From assembly GCF_958295425.1 (NCBI RefSeq), contig NC_081136.1, positions 1,008,162-1,072,161 of the forward strand: DNA of 64,000 bases, in the 5' to 3' direction. The stretch comes from Solea solea. Lineage: Eukaryota > Chordata > Actinopteri > Pleuronectiformes > Soleidae. The notes under the pieces were generated by a model that did no database searches, was not told the origin of the DNA, and saw only the letters and a program-made list of their open reading frames with translations. The position numbers were made by a program, and so were the translations under genes. Below, in pieces: positions 1-12,947 of the stretch. Position 1 is the stretch's first letter, and every line of letters starts with the position of its first letter.

Positions 1-601
1 GGAACCTTCACCCAGAATCCCCTTTAACTTGAATGATTTCTTTATCATCGATGTTTTCACTGAAACGCTCTGATGCTGCATTCACTGCAGATGTGAACCA
101 TCTGGGAGCTCCTAAACGTCATCATTATCTCTCGGATTCACGTTAGCGTCATTAAATGCACATATTTCAACAGGGAGGAGCATGAATGTGAGAACTTCTA
201 ATTCTTCTTCTTCAGCTGTAATTTCTGCAGCTGTTAACTGATCCTCACTTGATTATTGATGATCACGTCTGGACCTGGATCATTTCTCTGTTCTCATGGA
301 GAATTCTCATTTGCACAGCTTTTCCAGACAATACGGCCCCGGAGGTTCACGAGATCCAGGTCGTAATTTGGATCATAAATCATCACGTGGCCGATGACGT
401 ATACTTCCAAATGTGTGCGTGTTCTTACGCAGACAAACGTTGTCATCTGTCATCTGGATGGACGCCGACTCTGACGTCTTCATTTCTAATGTTGGAGCTA
501 TTTGACTTAACATGAGAAACTGGGATTTATTTTTTTATTTAGAAACTGATGATGTCACAATATTATTGCATTTCAGTCAGCTGTCTACACAGACTCTGTC
601 A
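1..601. other. Non-coding stretch, no gene seen
   Basis: AT-leaning unique-looking sequence. An 88-codon open frame lies at 249-515 but has no recognisable domain and no splice or promoter context, so it is treated as chance. Confidence 0.5.
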
Positions 602-637
602 GCTATATATAGATATATACATATATCTATATATAGC
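602..637. repeat. AT-rich near-perfect palindrome
   Basis: Bases 602-618 are the exact reverse complement of 621-637, leaving a 2-base centre. The 17-bp arms are made of TA steps with one GC pair at the outer end, so the sequence could extrude as a cruciform. It may be a diverged (TA)n microsatellite rather than a functional site. Confidence 0.8.
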
Positions 638-733
638 AGTGATTCATGCAGTTACCTAGAAGAAAGTATGACGTAAACTTATGAGAGAAAGAATAACAAG
701 TAATAATAAATAATAATAAGTAATAAATGGCTG

Positions 734-874
734 CCCATAAAAGGGCCAGAACACTTTGAACTTTCGATACCTGGCAGGAAAGTCAGGAAATTTGATTTGC
801 CGCCTTCCTGCATCAGCGTCAGGGATATTACCGTAATAGCCACACATTGGCTTTCACAAACTGTTGGAATTGCG
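734..874 (-). mobile_element. Dispersed TTAA-associated repeat, copy A (partial)
   Basis: Related to the copies at 12948-13393, 55569-55906 and 59315-59657. Shared blocks are CCCATAAAAGGGCCAG near the left end, TTACCGTAATAGCCACAC in the middle and CTGTTGGAATT at the right. It lies in the same orientation as the 55.6-kb copy and opposite to the 12.9-kb copy. It carries no coding capacity and is internally shortened relative to the 446-bp copy B. Confidence 0.6.
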
Positions 875-3235
875 TTTAGTCCTTGAGTAGAAGCTGGAGT
901 AGAAATCTTTTGTTGACATTTTTTCGAGTTCTGCTCAACACAATAAAAACAGAAACAGAAATTCTCTCCCACGTTTGTCTCGGAGAAGCTTCTCGGCACT
1001 GACTTCTTTTTTAGGGAACAGTGTGAATTGGATCGATCCGCGTTTGGACCGGCTCGACTCTTCGACCCGAGAGCAGATTTGCTGAGCGAGCGTCTTGTTA
1101 GCGCTCCGTCTCTCTCTTCCCACGGCAAAGCAAACTCCTGGACGAGTTCACCGCCGGCGTAAACATTGGCATCGTTGTGGAGAGAAGGAAGGCTCAACTT
1201 TTCCTTTTCCCGTTCACATTTCATGACAAACAGACTTCAAACCTGGTCATAGGTGAGCGCGCAGTGAAGCAGGAGAATACTGCAGCAAAACAAAAAAGAA
1301 CATGACGGAAAACAAATGGAGGTGTGGACGCGTAAGTGCTGGGAAAGCACCAGGAGACAACAGACGCTAAACCAATTAACTTGCTACAAGAGTTACGAGC
1401 GTCTCTCGGGCTCTAACTGTGGCTTCAACCTTTTGACCGCTCATCTATAACTTAGAGGCCGTTAAGTGCCTCACAAAAGTAAGCCTCTCATTATAATTGC
1501 TTTAAATATTTATGACTTTTAGCCAATCACCGCTAACTTTTTTCCAAGTGCAGCGAGGATGGATGTGCGGCCGCCTCCTCACCTCCCAAAAACACAGAAG
1601 CACGTTAGTGAATTAGTGAAACCACGAGACAGAAGAAATAAGTACATCTGTCATGTTTGCCGTGTATATCAAGCTTCCCTTGACAATGCTGTTGTATAGA
1701 TTTCTTCTTCTTTGGTCAGAATGCGTCCAGACGTGTGTCGCCACCTGATGGTGAAGTGAGATACTACAGGAGCCACACGGACATACTGGCTCGGTTTTGT
1801 CTTCACTTAAATAACTCCAGTGAAAAGAGATAAAAGGTGAAGTCAGTGGAAGACAAAGTAAATGGTCCGTCTGAGTGGGCGTCGAGCTGGTGACTAATAT
1901 TTAAGACACACTGAGGTCCTCTTCCTCCTCCTCCTCCTCCTCAGGCGTCATATCAGTGCCTGTTGGAGCCCGGCACCGTCGTCCTCATCTTCCAAATTCA
2001 TCTTTTCCATCCCATCATTTAACTCCAGTCAAAACCCTGGAGAAATCTCAGAGTCTACAGGCAATTAGGCTTACTTTAGATTACAGATATGTTGCAGCCT
2101 CTTCAGTTTCGCCTCCAGCAAGCAAACACATCACCTTTTATTCAAAGATATGATGTGAATCATCCAAGAGAAAAGGTTTTACAACACTTCCAGCAACACT
2201 TTCCCCTGAATGATGTGATTAGCTTTTCTTCGAGCTTAGTGAAGGCAGCGGGTAAATCTGCAGTGTCTCGTTCCAGGAGGGACAAACACGGTACAGTTCA
2301 ATCACAACAATACGTTCACCATTAAGGGAAAATATCAAAATGTGCCCTTTAGATCACGGAAAACCCATCACGGCCTGTTTTTTAAGTGCTTTCCTTGGAT
2401 GTGTCTGACATTAAATCCCGTTCCTTAACCTCAGCGGTTATTGTTATTGTTATAAAACATATCAACTATGCGGCTCGGCGCTGATTTATATTCAAATAAG
2501 TGTCTGGATTTGTTCACGAGGGAGCAACAACGGTGACGTTTTAAGATTCCCACAAAGGCTGGGAATAATTTCCAAATCCTGCAAACGATGAATAAAATAA
2601 GTCAAACTTAGTGGCGTCTTTTCAGTGTCACACTCACGTAGGAATTAACTTATTCTCCGTCGTGGAACTTTTTCTCATTTACAGTCATCTCCAGTGTCAA
2701 ACCTGCTTGGTCCCAGCTGTCTGACAAAAGTACACTTTCTGTCGGGTTTCTGGCCGTTTGCCAGTCGGCTCTTCACACTTCTGCCTCCACTTTTTCCACT
2801 TTTCAATTCACTCGCAGTGAGCTGTGAAAGGAGCATCCGTGGACTCCCACAGTGGCGCCGAGAGAGGTCGTTATCACGGGCACAACGTGGCGTTTGTCAC
2901 ATCCAACAGAAACTTACTGAGGCAACAAATGAGATCCACACTTTAATGACAAATCAGAAGGATTGCATGTGATGAAACTCTGATTTAACTAAAAACAACA
3001 ACATTTGGGTTTCTGTGTACAGGGATACGAGGATTTGGTGAAGCATTCTGACAAATCTGGAGGTGGTGGAGTTTAACACCATCACAGATGACAACACAAC
3101 GATCCCTTTTTGGGACATGACCATTTTTTAGAAAGGGAGACCAAACTAAATAATTAGTTATAATAAATAATTTTTGTATATAATAAATAATGTAAGAAGC
3201 TTTTATGAAGGTTTGAGTGTCGTCTACGTACCAGT
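875..3235. other. Non-coding stretch, no gene seen
   Basis: About 2.4 kb with no convincing exon. The 181-codon minus-strand frame at 679-1224 runs through dispersed repeat copy A and has no domain, so it is not called. A short (CTC)n tract sits at about 1921-1942. Confidence 0.5.
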
Positions 3236-3239
3236 GGTG

Positions 3240-3640
3240 AGCGACGCTCGCTTATTAGTGATGGAACCAAGGGGAAGGCATAAATAATGAGAACGGAAGT
3301 AGACCTATGATTGACCCCTGAGGTACACCACATTTAATGGGAGCTGAGGATGAAGAGTCGTTCCCAGTTTGGACTGATTATAACAGTTACACACGTTTTT
3401 TACCCTTTAAAACACTAAGAAGGAGAACTCTCCAATATCTAAATTATAAAGTGTTTCACAGGCAGCAATTAAAGCAGCGGTCAAAGGTGAGTAAAATTCA
3501 CTGTTCAAGAGAACCATTAAAAAATCAAATAAAGTCTGGAAAGTTTGATTTAAAAAGTGACTTAATACCACTGAGCCTTTAAACCCCGCTAATAACCACA
3601 TCCAATAGAATTAAATATAAAACACTGGGCTTTGCCATCT
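3240..3640. mobile_element. Probable degenerate interspersed repeat fragment
   Basis: Phrases such as ACCCCTGAGGTACACCACAT (3315-3334) and the later block ending AATACCACTGAGCCTTTAA resemble, from memory, a repeat dispersed in many fish genomes. The 81-codon frame at 3337-3582 lies inside it and is not a gene. The transposon class cannot be assigned by eye. Confidence 0.35.
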
Positions 3641-4720
3641 CTCTCATCCAAAATCAATTGCGCCGCATAATTTCCCCTTAGATTTAGTCGGCAATTGTAA
3701 ATGCTAGCAGTCAAATTTACATCGTAATTAGTGTAAAAAAAAAGCCACTTCAATCCCTCTTTTCCTCTTCTGGTGACTTCTTATTGCCCTCATCACAGAA
3801 CATGATTTAAACTCGGTGTCTGGCTCCGGCGTTTCTCAGCAGCCAGGTTTTCAATTACACTGCGTCCGTCCATGCTGCTAAACGTCAGCGCGGCGGTGAA
3901 ACCCGTCACGGCTCCGACACGGCGAGCGCGAGGACGACAGAGACGAGAGACAGAACTTCTTTATTGATTCCACGAGGTGAGATTTTGGTCTCGCTGCAGT
4001 CACGAATAAAACATGAAGCCACCAAGAAATATGGACAATATGGAAATATGGGCTTCTGTGACTGAAGGACTGCAGACATGCACACATAGCACATCTGAAC
4101 ACCTCTGACACTTGTACTATGGATTTACACAAAGTCGTATCAATGATGAGTAAAATGTTAATGCCAATAAAACTTTAATATTTAAAAACACACGCGCTGT
4201 TTGAAGGTAGAAGCTTTTCTACTTTTTAATTGCTCCCTGTGAAGCTCTCTTGTAATTCTTGTTATTACTTTGACATTTTGGTCCCTTAATCACCTTGAAA
4301 ACGATGCTCCCTGCTTCACGTTGTTAATATTCCGTCTCCGTAAAGTGGAACACAGCCCAGGTTGAGTCTCCTTATTTGTAGATATTGCAACTTTCCTGTT
4401 TTTCAGGAAGTATTTAGGACACAATACAGAAAATCTGCTATTTTTTACAGGTTGTTGTAGATAAATCTCCAATTTCCCTTCAATAAATAAAGAAATCAAT
4501 CAAACATGTAAGCTGACGTAGACAGTGTTTGATGCTTTTGAGCAATAATCCCATTTTAAACGTTCAGCAAAAAAACTTCGACTCCGCCTCCAGACTCAAA
4601 TCTGTCCTGTGATGGAAGACTTTGATCAATCACAGGACAGTTCAGAGAAGTCTCTGTTCTGCTTTATTACAGCACTGCAGCAAAGAAGCCCGACGATGAG
4701 CAGAGTGAGAGAATAAAACA
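3641..4720. other. Non-coding stretch, no gene seen
   Basis: Only short chance frames. No promoter, exon or repeat structure was recognised. Confidence 0.45.
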
Positions 4721-4737
4721 TCATTATTAGTAGTATT

Positions 4738-4768
<31 letters not shown>

Positions 4769-4775
4769 TTATTAT
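4721..4775. repeat. (ATT)n microsatellite
   Basis: About 17 trinucleotide repeats with two interruptions (TAG near the left, TTT in the middle). It produces the hydrophobic Ile/Leu frame seen on the minus strand at 4626-4841, which is therefore an artefact. Confidence 0.95.
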
Positions 4776-5609
4776 GACACTAAACATCCTGGGAATGAGA
4801 GCCAAGCGTCGGCTACTTCCATCTCCTACCGTCCGACACAAGGATCAAGCCGAACAATGCCGAACTGTAGATCAGTTAAAAAGACTCAAGAATCCTAAAA
4901 ACGTGGCTTCATCTCCAACAATTGCAAACAACAAACGCGCCCGGCGGAGTCTGTGCTCCGGTCAACGAGGACGTACTAACGACATCTAATTTAATGAACT
5001 GATTCTAATGATTCAGTTCCACTGGAAACACCTGCTTTACAAGGTTCCCACAGTAAAGTAGGAGTAACCTTTAAACGCTACAATAATAAAGTGAGACAAA
5101 CGTGTTTCTTTACCAAACCTAATCATAGAAACCATTTCTATTTCAACGACACAGTAATTATCAGCCAATAACATGTGATGAGGGTTAAATATTCACAAAC
5201 AGAGTCATGGATTCGGGGTCAGGACACGATGGAATCAGTCTGCTAACCGCTTCAGCCGCGTTCATACAGTGCAGCCTCTTCTCTGAAACCAGTCTCCCGC
5301 TCTCACCAGCAATCATTTCCAATTTCCTTTGCATTCTCTTGCTTCACTTGGCACAATCAATTTCAATTTCTTACTGTTTAGAGACATGGGGGTGAGACAC
5401 GCTCTGATCTCTCACCAGTTTACACCACCAGTCCTTCATGATTTGCACCACCAGAGTGGACCTCCTCATCCTCCTCATCCTCCTCATCCTCATCCACTTC
5501 ATTTCGTGCAGTTACCTCAGCTGATGCGGTCAGATTTGATTACAAGAACGAGGCGACTTGGGCCAAGTCAAACCTCGGTTTTTTGCTCCCACTGACACAC
5601 ACTGTCTCT

Positions 5610-5610
<1 letters not shown>

Positions 5611-5640
<30 letters not shown>

Positions 5641-5658
5641 ACACACACAGACACACAC
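5611..5658. repeat. (AC)n microsatellite
   Basis: Twelve uninterrupted AC dinucleotides followed by shorter AC blocks split by AGAC interruptions. It generates the His/Thr and Val/Cys frames on the two strands. Confidence 0.95.
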
Positions 5659-5901
5659 TGGTCCTTTCACCATGTACGGCGCACTTCCAATTTCCAGCTT
5701 GTTGTTGTCCACACAATGTAAGACTGCAGCGTGTGAAAGCAAATGAAGGAAATAAGAAAAAATCCAATAGAGAAACATTAGCATTTTTATGACTCACACT
5801 GTCTGTCTGTCATTTCCCATGAAATCACTGTGAATGTGTGGCACCGTAACTTAATGACACAGCAGGAGAGTGTTTACGCTCAAATGCTCTGCTACAAATA
5901 C

Positions 5902-5929
5902 TGTTGTTGTTGTTGTTGTTGTTTTTTTT
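5902..5929. repeat. (GTT)n and T-run
   Basis: Seven GTT repeats running into an eight-base T tract. Confidence 0.9.
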
Positions 5930-6990
5930 AAAGGAAAGTTGGTTTAATTTCTCCGCTCGTTTCATAATTTAATGACAAACTTTTAGAAAATGGCTGCAGC
6001 TGCTGCCTCCTGCATTTCCTCCCTCCATTGTGACGGTTTTACAGCGTTGCCACGGAGCCTTTGAGTTAAATAAGAATTAGAGACAGTGTCGGTGTCACTC
6101 GGCTCTGAGTGAGCGCCCTGTTTTTGTCTGTGAACGTCTAAAACTTCATCTTCAGGCGTGGGAGACGGAAATCATGGCAGGCTGATTTTATACTAAACAA
6201 AAGGCTGAGATAAAATCTGCACCTGGTCAATAACTCTGTCTATAAACCGCTGCTCCTCCTCCTCTGCACCAACGTACAGTTTTAGCCTGTGGAGGACACG
6301 TTAGCTGCTGGTGCCTCATTTTAAATTCTGAACATTTAAACTTAATCCACTTCAAGCAGAGGATCAAGTACTGCCGTGTGCTGTGATGTAAAATGGCTGT
6401 TTTCTTCTATGGACTTTGGTGCAGGGAGTAAGCGCTTCACAAAAGGCGGAGCTAAAGCCGCGAACATGATTTTAAGATGTTGTTGTTTGGGTTAGAATCA
6501 TTTTTTTCCTGTGTTTTCAGGGAAAGCAAGAGTCACTGTGACACTACCTCAGCCCAAACTATTATTGTAAGGCAACAGAGGAAAGGTGGAAGACTAATAT
6601 GCAGAAGAAATGCAGATATTTAACCTTTAAATCAGCTCTTATATGCAAAGCTTCCACCACCTGCCAGAGACGCAGCCTTTAAACGTCTAATCTGAGCTCT
6701 GAGGAGCAAAAAGGCCAAATTGCCAGTTTTTTTTTTTATCAAAACAAGTGTCTCATGAGTCACTCGCTGAGGTATTTAGAGGCTACAATAATAACCTCTC
6801 CAAATAGAGTGTCTTCAGAGCCAAAAACAGCCTGTGCCGCGATGAGAAGTTCCGTTTTCTCTTTGCCTCGAGCACGGGAACGCCGGGAAACTTTTCCCGC
6901 TGTTAAAGTCGCACAGACCTGACGTTATTGTGCTTGGGCCTCAAACACTGACACAGACTATGAGAGCAGCATCTTTTAATCCATCCACAC
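5930..6990. other. Non-coding stretch, no gene seen
   Basis: No open frame of note. Contains ordinary homopolymer tracts such as T(10) near 6727. No recognisable element. Confidence 0.45.
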
Positions 6991-6995
6991 GAGGC

Positions 6996-7060
6996 TCGCG
7001 GGGGGGCAGCTGACATAGGAGCGATAGGCGGAGTCACACACTTCACTCTCACACCTATGG
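6996..7060 (-). mobile_element. L2-type fish repeat fragment
   Basis: Contains GGGGGGGCAGCTGACATAGG followed by a GCGATAGGCGG block and TTCACTCTCACACCTATGG. This is the order found in the 3' part of a dispersed L2-like fish repeat as I remember it. It lies in the opposite orientation to the fragments at 44.84, 45.74 and 47.14 kb and has internal deletions. Confidence 0.5.
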
Positions 7061-9149
7061 CATGTTTTAATCCACATTATATCATTTCTTGAGTCAAAAG
7101 CCTGCAGAACATCTATTCTTTGCATTTTCTTCCATCTGTGGGTGAAAATCAAGCGCTGAGTTTGATCGACTCGGTCTAAAACTCAGGATTTGACGCCTGA
7201 CTTGCAGGTGCACGTCTCAGGCAGAGCCTTCAGCTCACAGAAGCATCTCGTTTGGCTCCACAACGCAGAAACACTCTGTAAATTTAAGATCATTCCTAAA
7301 ATGTTCCCCTTTATGACAAAGGGCTCGCCTCAAACCATCCGCTAATGACGTTGCTTTGGGCGTCCAGACTGCCAGGGGACGTTCTCCTCCATCTGCACAC
7401 ATTCATTTCACATTAACTCGACATCATTGTGTCTCTCTCGACTCCCTCCTATCACTTTCTCTCTGCAGGTATTTCCGCGGCTGGAGCTGCAGAGACTGGA
7501 TCTGAGGCGGCGATCATTAATCTTTTTATAAGCCTTGTTGTTATTTTTAGTCTTATTACAAGGATTATTACCGTTATTATGTGAAGACGGCGCCGTGCCA
7601 TGTTCTATTTCCTCCTGCTGGCTTTCTATTCGCGCGGAGGTGAGAATATCTAAGTCCAGGGAATCAGTAACCACGAGAACCCCGGGAAGTTGTTGTTTTC
7701 TTTGTGGTCGCTGCCAAAAGTTTAGAGAAATGTTCCCCGCAGCCGTCCCACTTTCACAGATTATATTCAAAGAAAGAAATCCAAGTTAAACAAGCACAGT
7801 TGTGCTCTGAGCACAGTTTTCTGCTCAACATACGTCCAGAGACGGAGCGCACAAAACTTTCATGATTCAAACACCATCTGCTCTATTTCAGGACACAGAA
7901 ATTCAGCTATTCCAATAATATATTTCATCATTAGCATAAACACAAAGCTTTCCTCGAGTTTGTCTTTTGTTTCTGACTCAAGGATTTCAAGAAACTTATG
8001 TAAAAGTCTTTGACCAGAGTCATTTGGTGCATTTTAACCGTGTTGTTTTGTTCATAACGACCTTTTCTTAACCTCGACCGGATGATTTTTGTGCCTAAAA
8101 CAAACTCCATTCATTACGAGGAAATCCTGAAGCGCTCTTCAGGTGTTAAGTTGCTAAGCTGCTCATTAATATGCACATTTGTAGTAAAGAATGTGAGTAA
8201 ATCAGCGCTTTGATCCCTCGGAGGAAAACTCACGTCAGTGATTTCACTTTTTGAAGCTTTGATTTCCCTCACAGACGCTGTGGAGCCTGTTCCCCGTGGA
8301 GAGGTGTCGGTCTCGGACACCGAGAGCCAAAATCCTGCTGGTCCACGCTCTCTTAACAAAGCCCGGATCACACATCTGCACTCTGGTGCAGAATGCGTCT
8401 GCGCCCCAATTACCCCACTTGTCTAAATAAGAAAAAAGCAAGCGAACGCGCCGCTCGTCTGAAGCGGCGACACAATGAGAGGCTGCGCGGTTCATTCTTG
8501 AGTGTCACCATTAATGACATGTAGCCCATGCAGCACTCCTCACAGAGGTTTTGATGCTTTTGTGCCCCGATCCACTAATGCCATCACTTCACTTAATTAC
8601 CCTCAATTAAGACACTATAGAAGAGTTGCAAAGAATTGCTAATGAACTGATTTGGGAGACGTGGAAACATTCAAAAGGAGATCCTGGATTGAGGGCAATT
8701 AACCCCAGGCATGATAGATAAGCCACTTCACTCCGTTACCCCCACTCTTTGTACGGAGAGAAAATGTGAAACTACACGAAGGCTGGATCTATATTTGTAA
8801 ATGAATATCTGCTCCGTGGACCGTGATGCGTGACCTTGTGGATTCAGAATGCTTATGCTTTCATAGTTTTCATGAGGTGTCAACTGGAAAATATTGACAT
8901 TATTTTCCCATAATAATAAAAATCTGCAGCCGCAGATTTGTTCACCTTTCACGGCTTAAGTGAGAGAGAGAGACACGCACCTGTCTGTGTGTTTTAAGAT
9001 TAAAAACTGTTCAATATCAAACACAGTGTGAACTGAATGACGCAATTAAAAGGTGCATTCAAGGCTTTTTCACCGCGCGGACAAAGTAAAACTGACAGGA
9101 ACACGTTGCTGCAGTTTAGCAAAGTCAAGCTAGTTTAGCTTGTTTTCTT
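7061..9149. other. Non-coding stretch; possible conserved block at 8500-8715
   Basis: No gene recognised. Frames of 120 codons (7408-7770, minus) and about 85 codons (8114-8495) lack domains and overlap each other on both strands. Within 8500-8715 the sequence is rich in TTAATTA/CAATTAA-type homeodomain cores and has the texture of a conserved non-coding element, but conservation cannot be tested here. Confidence 0.35.
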
Positions 9150-9410
9150 AAAAAAAAAAAAAAAAAGTACAGTACTACTACTACTACTACCACCACCATT
9201 TGTACTACTACTGACCCACCTAACTGCTAACATCCTGCTAGCATCACAGTCAGAAAATCACATCAATATAATTTAGCTGAAATGTTGTTGGAGCTAATGT
9301 TGGAGCCAGTGTTAGCTTAAAATTTAATGACAACTACTACTATTAACTCTACTACTAATACCACCACCTCTATTATTACTACTACTACTACTACTATTAC
9401 TTCTACTTCT
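9150..9410. repeat. A-run and (TAC)n/(ACT)n microsatellite pair
   Basis: A 17-base A tract (9150-9166) precedes TAC repeats at 9172-9200. A second, more degenerate ACT/ATT/CTT tract is at 9333-9410. The ~130 bp between them are not repetitive. Confidence 0.85.
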
Positions 9411-10721
9411 GTGAGAGAAATACTGTTGTAAACATGACAATTACATGTAGTAAAATTCGTTTTAGCATGCTACTGTTAGCTTTTCCTACAGAGCCCCAGT
9501 ATGCAAGGATGTACTTGCGTACTTGGGAAGTACGTACTTCACTACTCGCTGCTCACATACTTGAGAACTGGAACAGAACTTGGACTGAGGCTGATGACGG
9601 CCAGACTGTCACACCCATGCCTTGGAGTCTGTGTTTTCCCTGCAGTGACTTGAAACCTGGAGTATTTAAGCAGAGCCTTGATGAGATGATTGACATCAGG
9701 TGTGTAACCTGCAGCTGCCTGAGCCTGGGACCTGCTCGTAATGAGAGAGTGACACACAAGGAAGGGAGGGGAACTGCAGGGAAACGCCCACTGACTGCCC
9801 GGCATACGTATGACACAGAGGGGGGAAAAAGAAAACCCAATTTATGGCCACAGAATTAGTCAAATTAGAAAGACTGAGTGTGAAATGATGTTGTAATATG
9901 ATTCAAAATATGACTCACATGTGTTTCAACAATGTTTGGTTTAAATGTTGTTGATCATGGAAGTTCAAATCTTTACTTAACAACCTATCATGGTGACTTG
10001 GGCTCCATATTAGCTTCAAGATTCATTCTTTTGTTTTATCCGTGCAGTGAATTTCAAAGTGAAACCAACTCTCAACCTCTTTGAGCTCCGGTTTCACGGC
10101 AACAGCTAGTTTTTTAGGGGCTAAATTGCTATATTTTTTCTTTCTTTCTTGTTCAACAAAGCGGATTTTAGCTTTGTCGTTTGCCAGGAAAGTGGCACCA
10201 ACATCTATGTTTTATCAAATCTCTTTTTTTTTGCTGCCTGCTGTGACTGAAAACGGAATTCGTGGAGCAGAAAATGGAAAACCATTAGCTAAAAGTGGCT
10301 AAATTCTCTGTGGAGCTAAGGGGGGGAAACGTGCAGTCTTAAGATTTTCTTTAGACGGTGATATTTCCCACATTTATACATTACATTACAAAAATGTCGG
10401 CTTTAATGAGGACAAACAATGCAGGAATTGTGAATGTTAAGTGTCAGCAAAGAGGGGAAGAAAAGAAAATGGAAATGCAGCGGCCGGCAAACGTCTCCGG
10501 GTTTCCACCCAGGGTGTGTCCGTCCATCTGCGGGCCGGATAGCGCTGAGACGGTGGATTTAGCCGCGCTAATGGCACCGTTACAATCAAAAGACTAATGG
10601 CTCAGCAGAAAAAAAACAACAACAATGCAGGCAGGTCACCAAACATCCTTCAGAACGCTGATGCACACAGAAAAGTCTCACTCGTTATGGTGCTAAACTG
10701 TAAATGTGCAAAATTGGCATC
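9411..10721. other. Non-coding stretch, no gene seen
   Basis: A 141-codon frame at 9434-9859 has no recognisable domain and is matched by open frames of about 90 codons on the opposite strand, typical of chance. The 14-bp palindrome GAAGTACGTACTTC lies near 9526-9539. Confidence 0.4.
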
Positions 10722-10746
10722 GGGGGGTGGGGGGGTGGGGGGGGGG
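10722..10746 (+). repeat. G-tract cluster, G-quadruplex candidate
   Basis: Three runs of G (6, 7 and 10) separated by single T bases. The last run is long enough to supply the fourth G3 column. An oppositely oriented 15-base C run lies 170 bp downstream (10917-10931), so the two tracts are mutually complementary. Confidence 0.75.
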
Positions 10747-10916
10747 CAGTGGAATAATGGAGTCTGAGCCGCGTTTCCTCACGCGTCACACTGCTGTGAC
10801 AGAGTGACCTGCGTCTCTGTCCTCCCTCGCCGTCGATCAGTGCCTTTATCTTCTTCTGCCTCTGACTTTTGTTCCGCTCGTCCAATCACGGTCCGCGGTG
10901 CTCGCAGTACAATAGG

Positions 10917-10931
10917 CCCCCCCCCCCCCCC
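10917..10931 (+). repeat. C15 homopolymer
   Basis: Fifteen consecutive C bases, complementary to the G tract at 10722-10746. Confidence 0.9.
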
Positions 10932-12103
10932 GCACGGCAGCCATTTTGTAGAAAAACCACAAGTGTAAATAATGAATTGAATGTTGGCTGAGTTCCATTT
11001 AGCGTCCACAAGCTTAAGGATGAATTCTGGCTTTTCAAATGTTGGGAAATTTGATCCTCTGCTGTTTTAATTGCAAACACACACACAGACAATATAATTG
11101 TGTCAAAAGTTCCTTCTTGTAGCTCCGGAGATGTTAAGCCGGACGTCGACGACAAGACAATGAACAGTTATTTCATTCCTGTGCTTGGCAGTTTCAGCTT
11201 GGATTTAAATGATGCATTTTCACTTCCTGTTTATGTCTGCACTTTAACTACAGTGTGTGTTTACATGTCATTCCTCATCTTTTTTACATTTGATTTGAAC
11301 TTTTATTGCGATGATTATTGTGGATTTTTCCCATTATTGTTGATTACAAGGTCACTTAATGCATGTAAATCACTGTAAACCTGCAAAAAATGACACAATA
11401 CTGATAATATAATATCATTAAAGTCAGATTTGTCTATTTTGTTTCCAAATGAAATTCTCCAAATATCTAAATTATTTAATATTTTAATTTATTTTTTTAA
11501 GGCTGTATTAAAATGATTTTTAGTTTCATGATAAAAAAATATTTTTTTTTTATTATTTTTTCACAGTCCCTAATTTCATGCCCTTTAATAGTTAAACAAA
11601 AAGTTGCAGCATGAAGCAAAAAAATTACTTTTAAATCATGTAAGAGGAGTTTGGTAAATCTTAAATCTTGTCGTCGCGTTTATGTCGCTCACGCCGTCTG
11701 TTTGGGCCGCAGCTGTCGCCACGAGAGCAAAGACACGCTGGTTCCCCGTGAGCTCGCTGGTAAACACGAGACATTTACGGGCGATTGTTGCTTCTCCCCC
11801 GCGTCGCCTTCACTTTGAGTCCATTCAGAACCTGTGATTTTCCTCGCCGCTAATTGCAGTGCACTCAGACCGGGCCTTTGAGGCGTTCGTGTTCATCATC
11901 ACGACACAGGTGCACACGCGGCACATGATCCGCCCCCTCGGCCACTTAGGTGCGTGTTTATAGTGACACACGGGTCCACGTGTGTGCGTGTGCGTGTGCA
12001 GTGTGAGTCATGTGTTTAGTATCGAGAACATACACGCGTGGTTTTTAAACGCGTCGCTCCACGTGAGACATAAGCCATTAACGCGCTGGGAAAACTGACG
12101 TCC
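10932..12103. other. Non-coding stretch, no gene seen
   Basis: Includes an AT-rich, T-run-rich segment at about 11440-11570. Only chance frames. Confidence 0.45.
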
Positions 12104-12130
12104 ATTTCTTTTCTTTTCTTTTCTTTTCTT
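12104..12130. repeat. (TTTCT)n microsatellite
   Basis: Five repeats of a pentanucleotide ending in TTCCCAG. Confidence 0.9.
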
Positions 12131-12214
12131 CCCAGAGTCTGGCTGCTGTGTCTGCCACCTCCCATTTTCTGCTCCTGCAGGGGCCACGTTGTTAAATAAT
12201 TCAAGTACAGTATC

Positions 12215-12237
12215 TGTGTGTGTGTGTGTGCGTGTGT
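12215..12237. repeat. (GT)n microsatellite
   Basis: About eleven GT units with one GC interruption. Confidence 0.9.
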
Positions 12238-12947
12238 TTCCAAAAACTCAAGCCGCTGCCACTTGATACATTTTAATTGACAGTCAAAGTTCAGGGAAAA
12301 AAAACACCAAAAAAACTTTGCCTAATGGGTTCTTTCCTGCAGTTTTGGGGAAGAGGATTGATCGAAGAAAGCAGAGGTGACAGAGGAGGAGGAATCTGCA
12401 GGAGCAGCTTTTTCTTGTCATTAAAATAAAGTTAGTCGTCCATCAGTGGACATGAAGGAAGTGGGACGATTGGTTTAGGCGGCCTTCGTTCACAGCAGCT
12501 CCTTCTTTTGCTCCTGGTTCGTTTGTGGACGTGTGAACGTGCAACTGAACTCTGATCCACACGAAAGCATTAAAACAACAGATGAGCGAGTTTTCTTTTC
12601 CCGTCGTCTCCTTCAGTCATTCTTCATGCAGCAGCCTCAAAAGGTTCGGTTGGTTTCACGAAAGTTTTATATTTATATTTATGCACTAAGTCAAGAAAAA
12701 ATATGTCAGAGTTTTGCAATATTGTCAATATAGGTCCAGAACTAACATCGTGGTCTCCTGATGTTTTTCAACTGAAAAAAAGAGGAAAATTGTGAACAAA
12801 ACTATAAAAAAATGGGTTTAATTGTTACTGTTAGCAAGTTATGTGACTTCTTTATCAACTACGCTCATGAGGACATGAGGACATGAGGACTTAAAGCTGC
12901 AGCTCAGGCAGGATCATTGTTAACTTTCATCCACAAGTCATTTTTAA

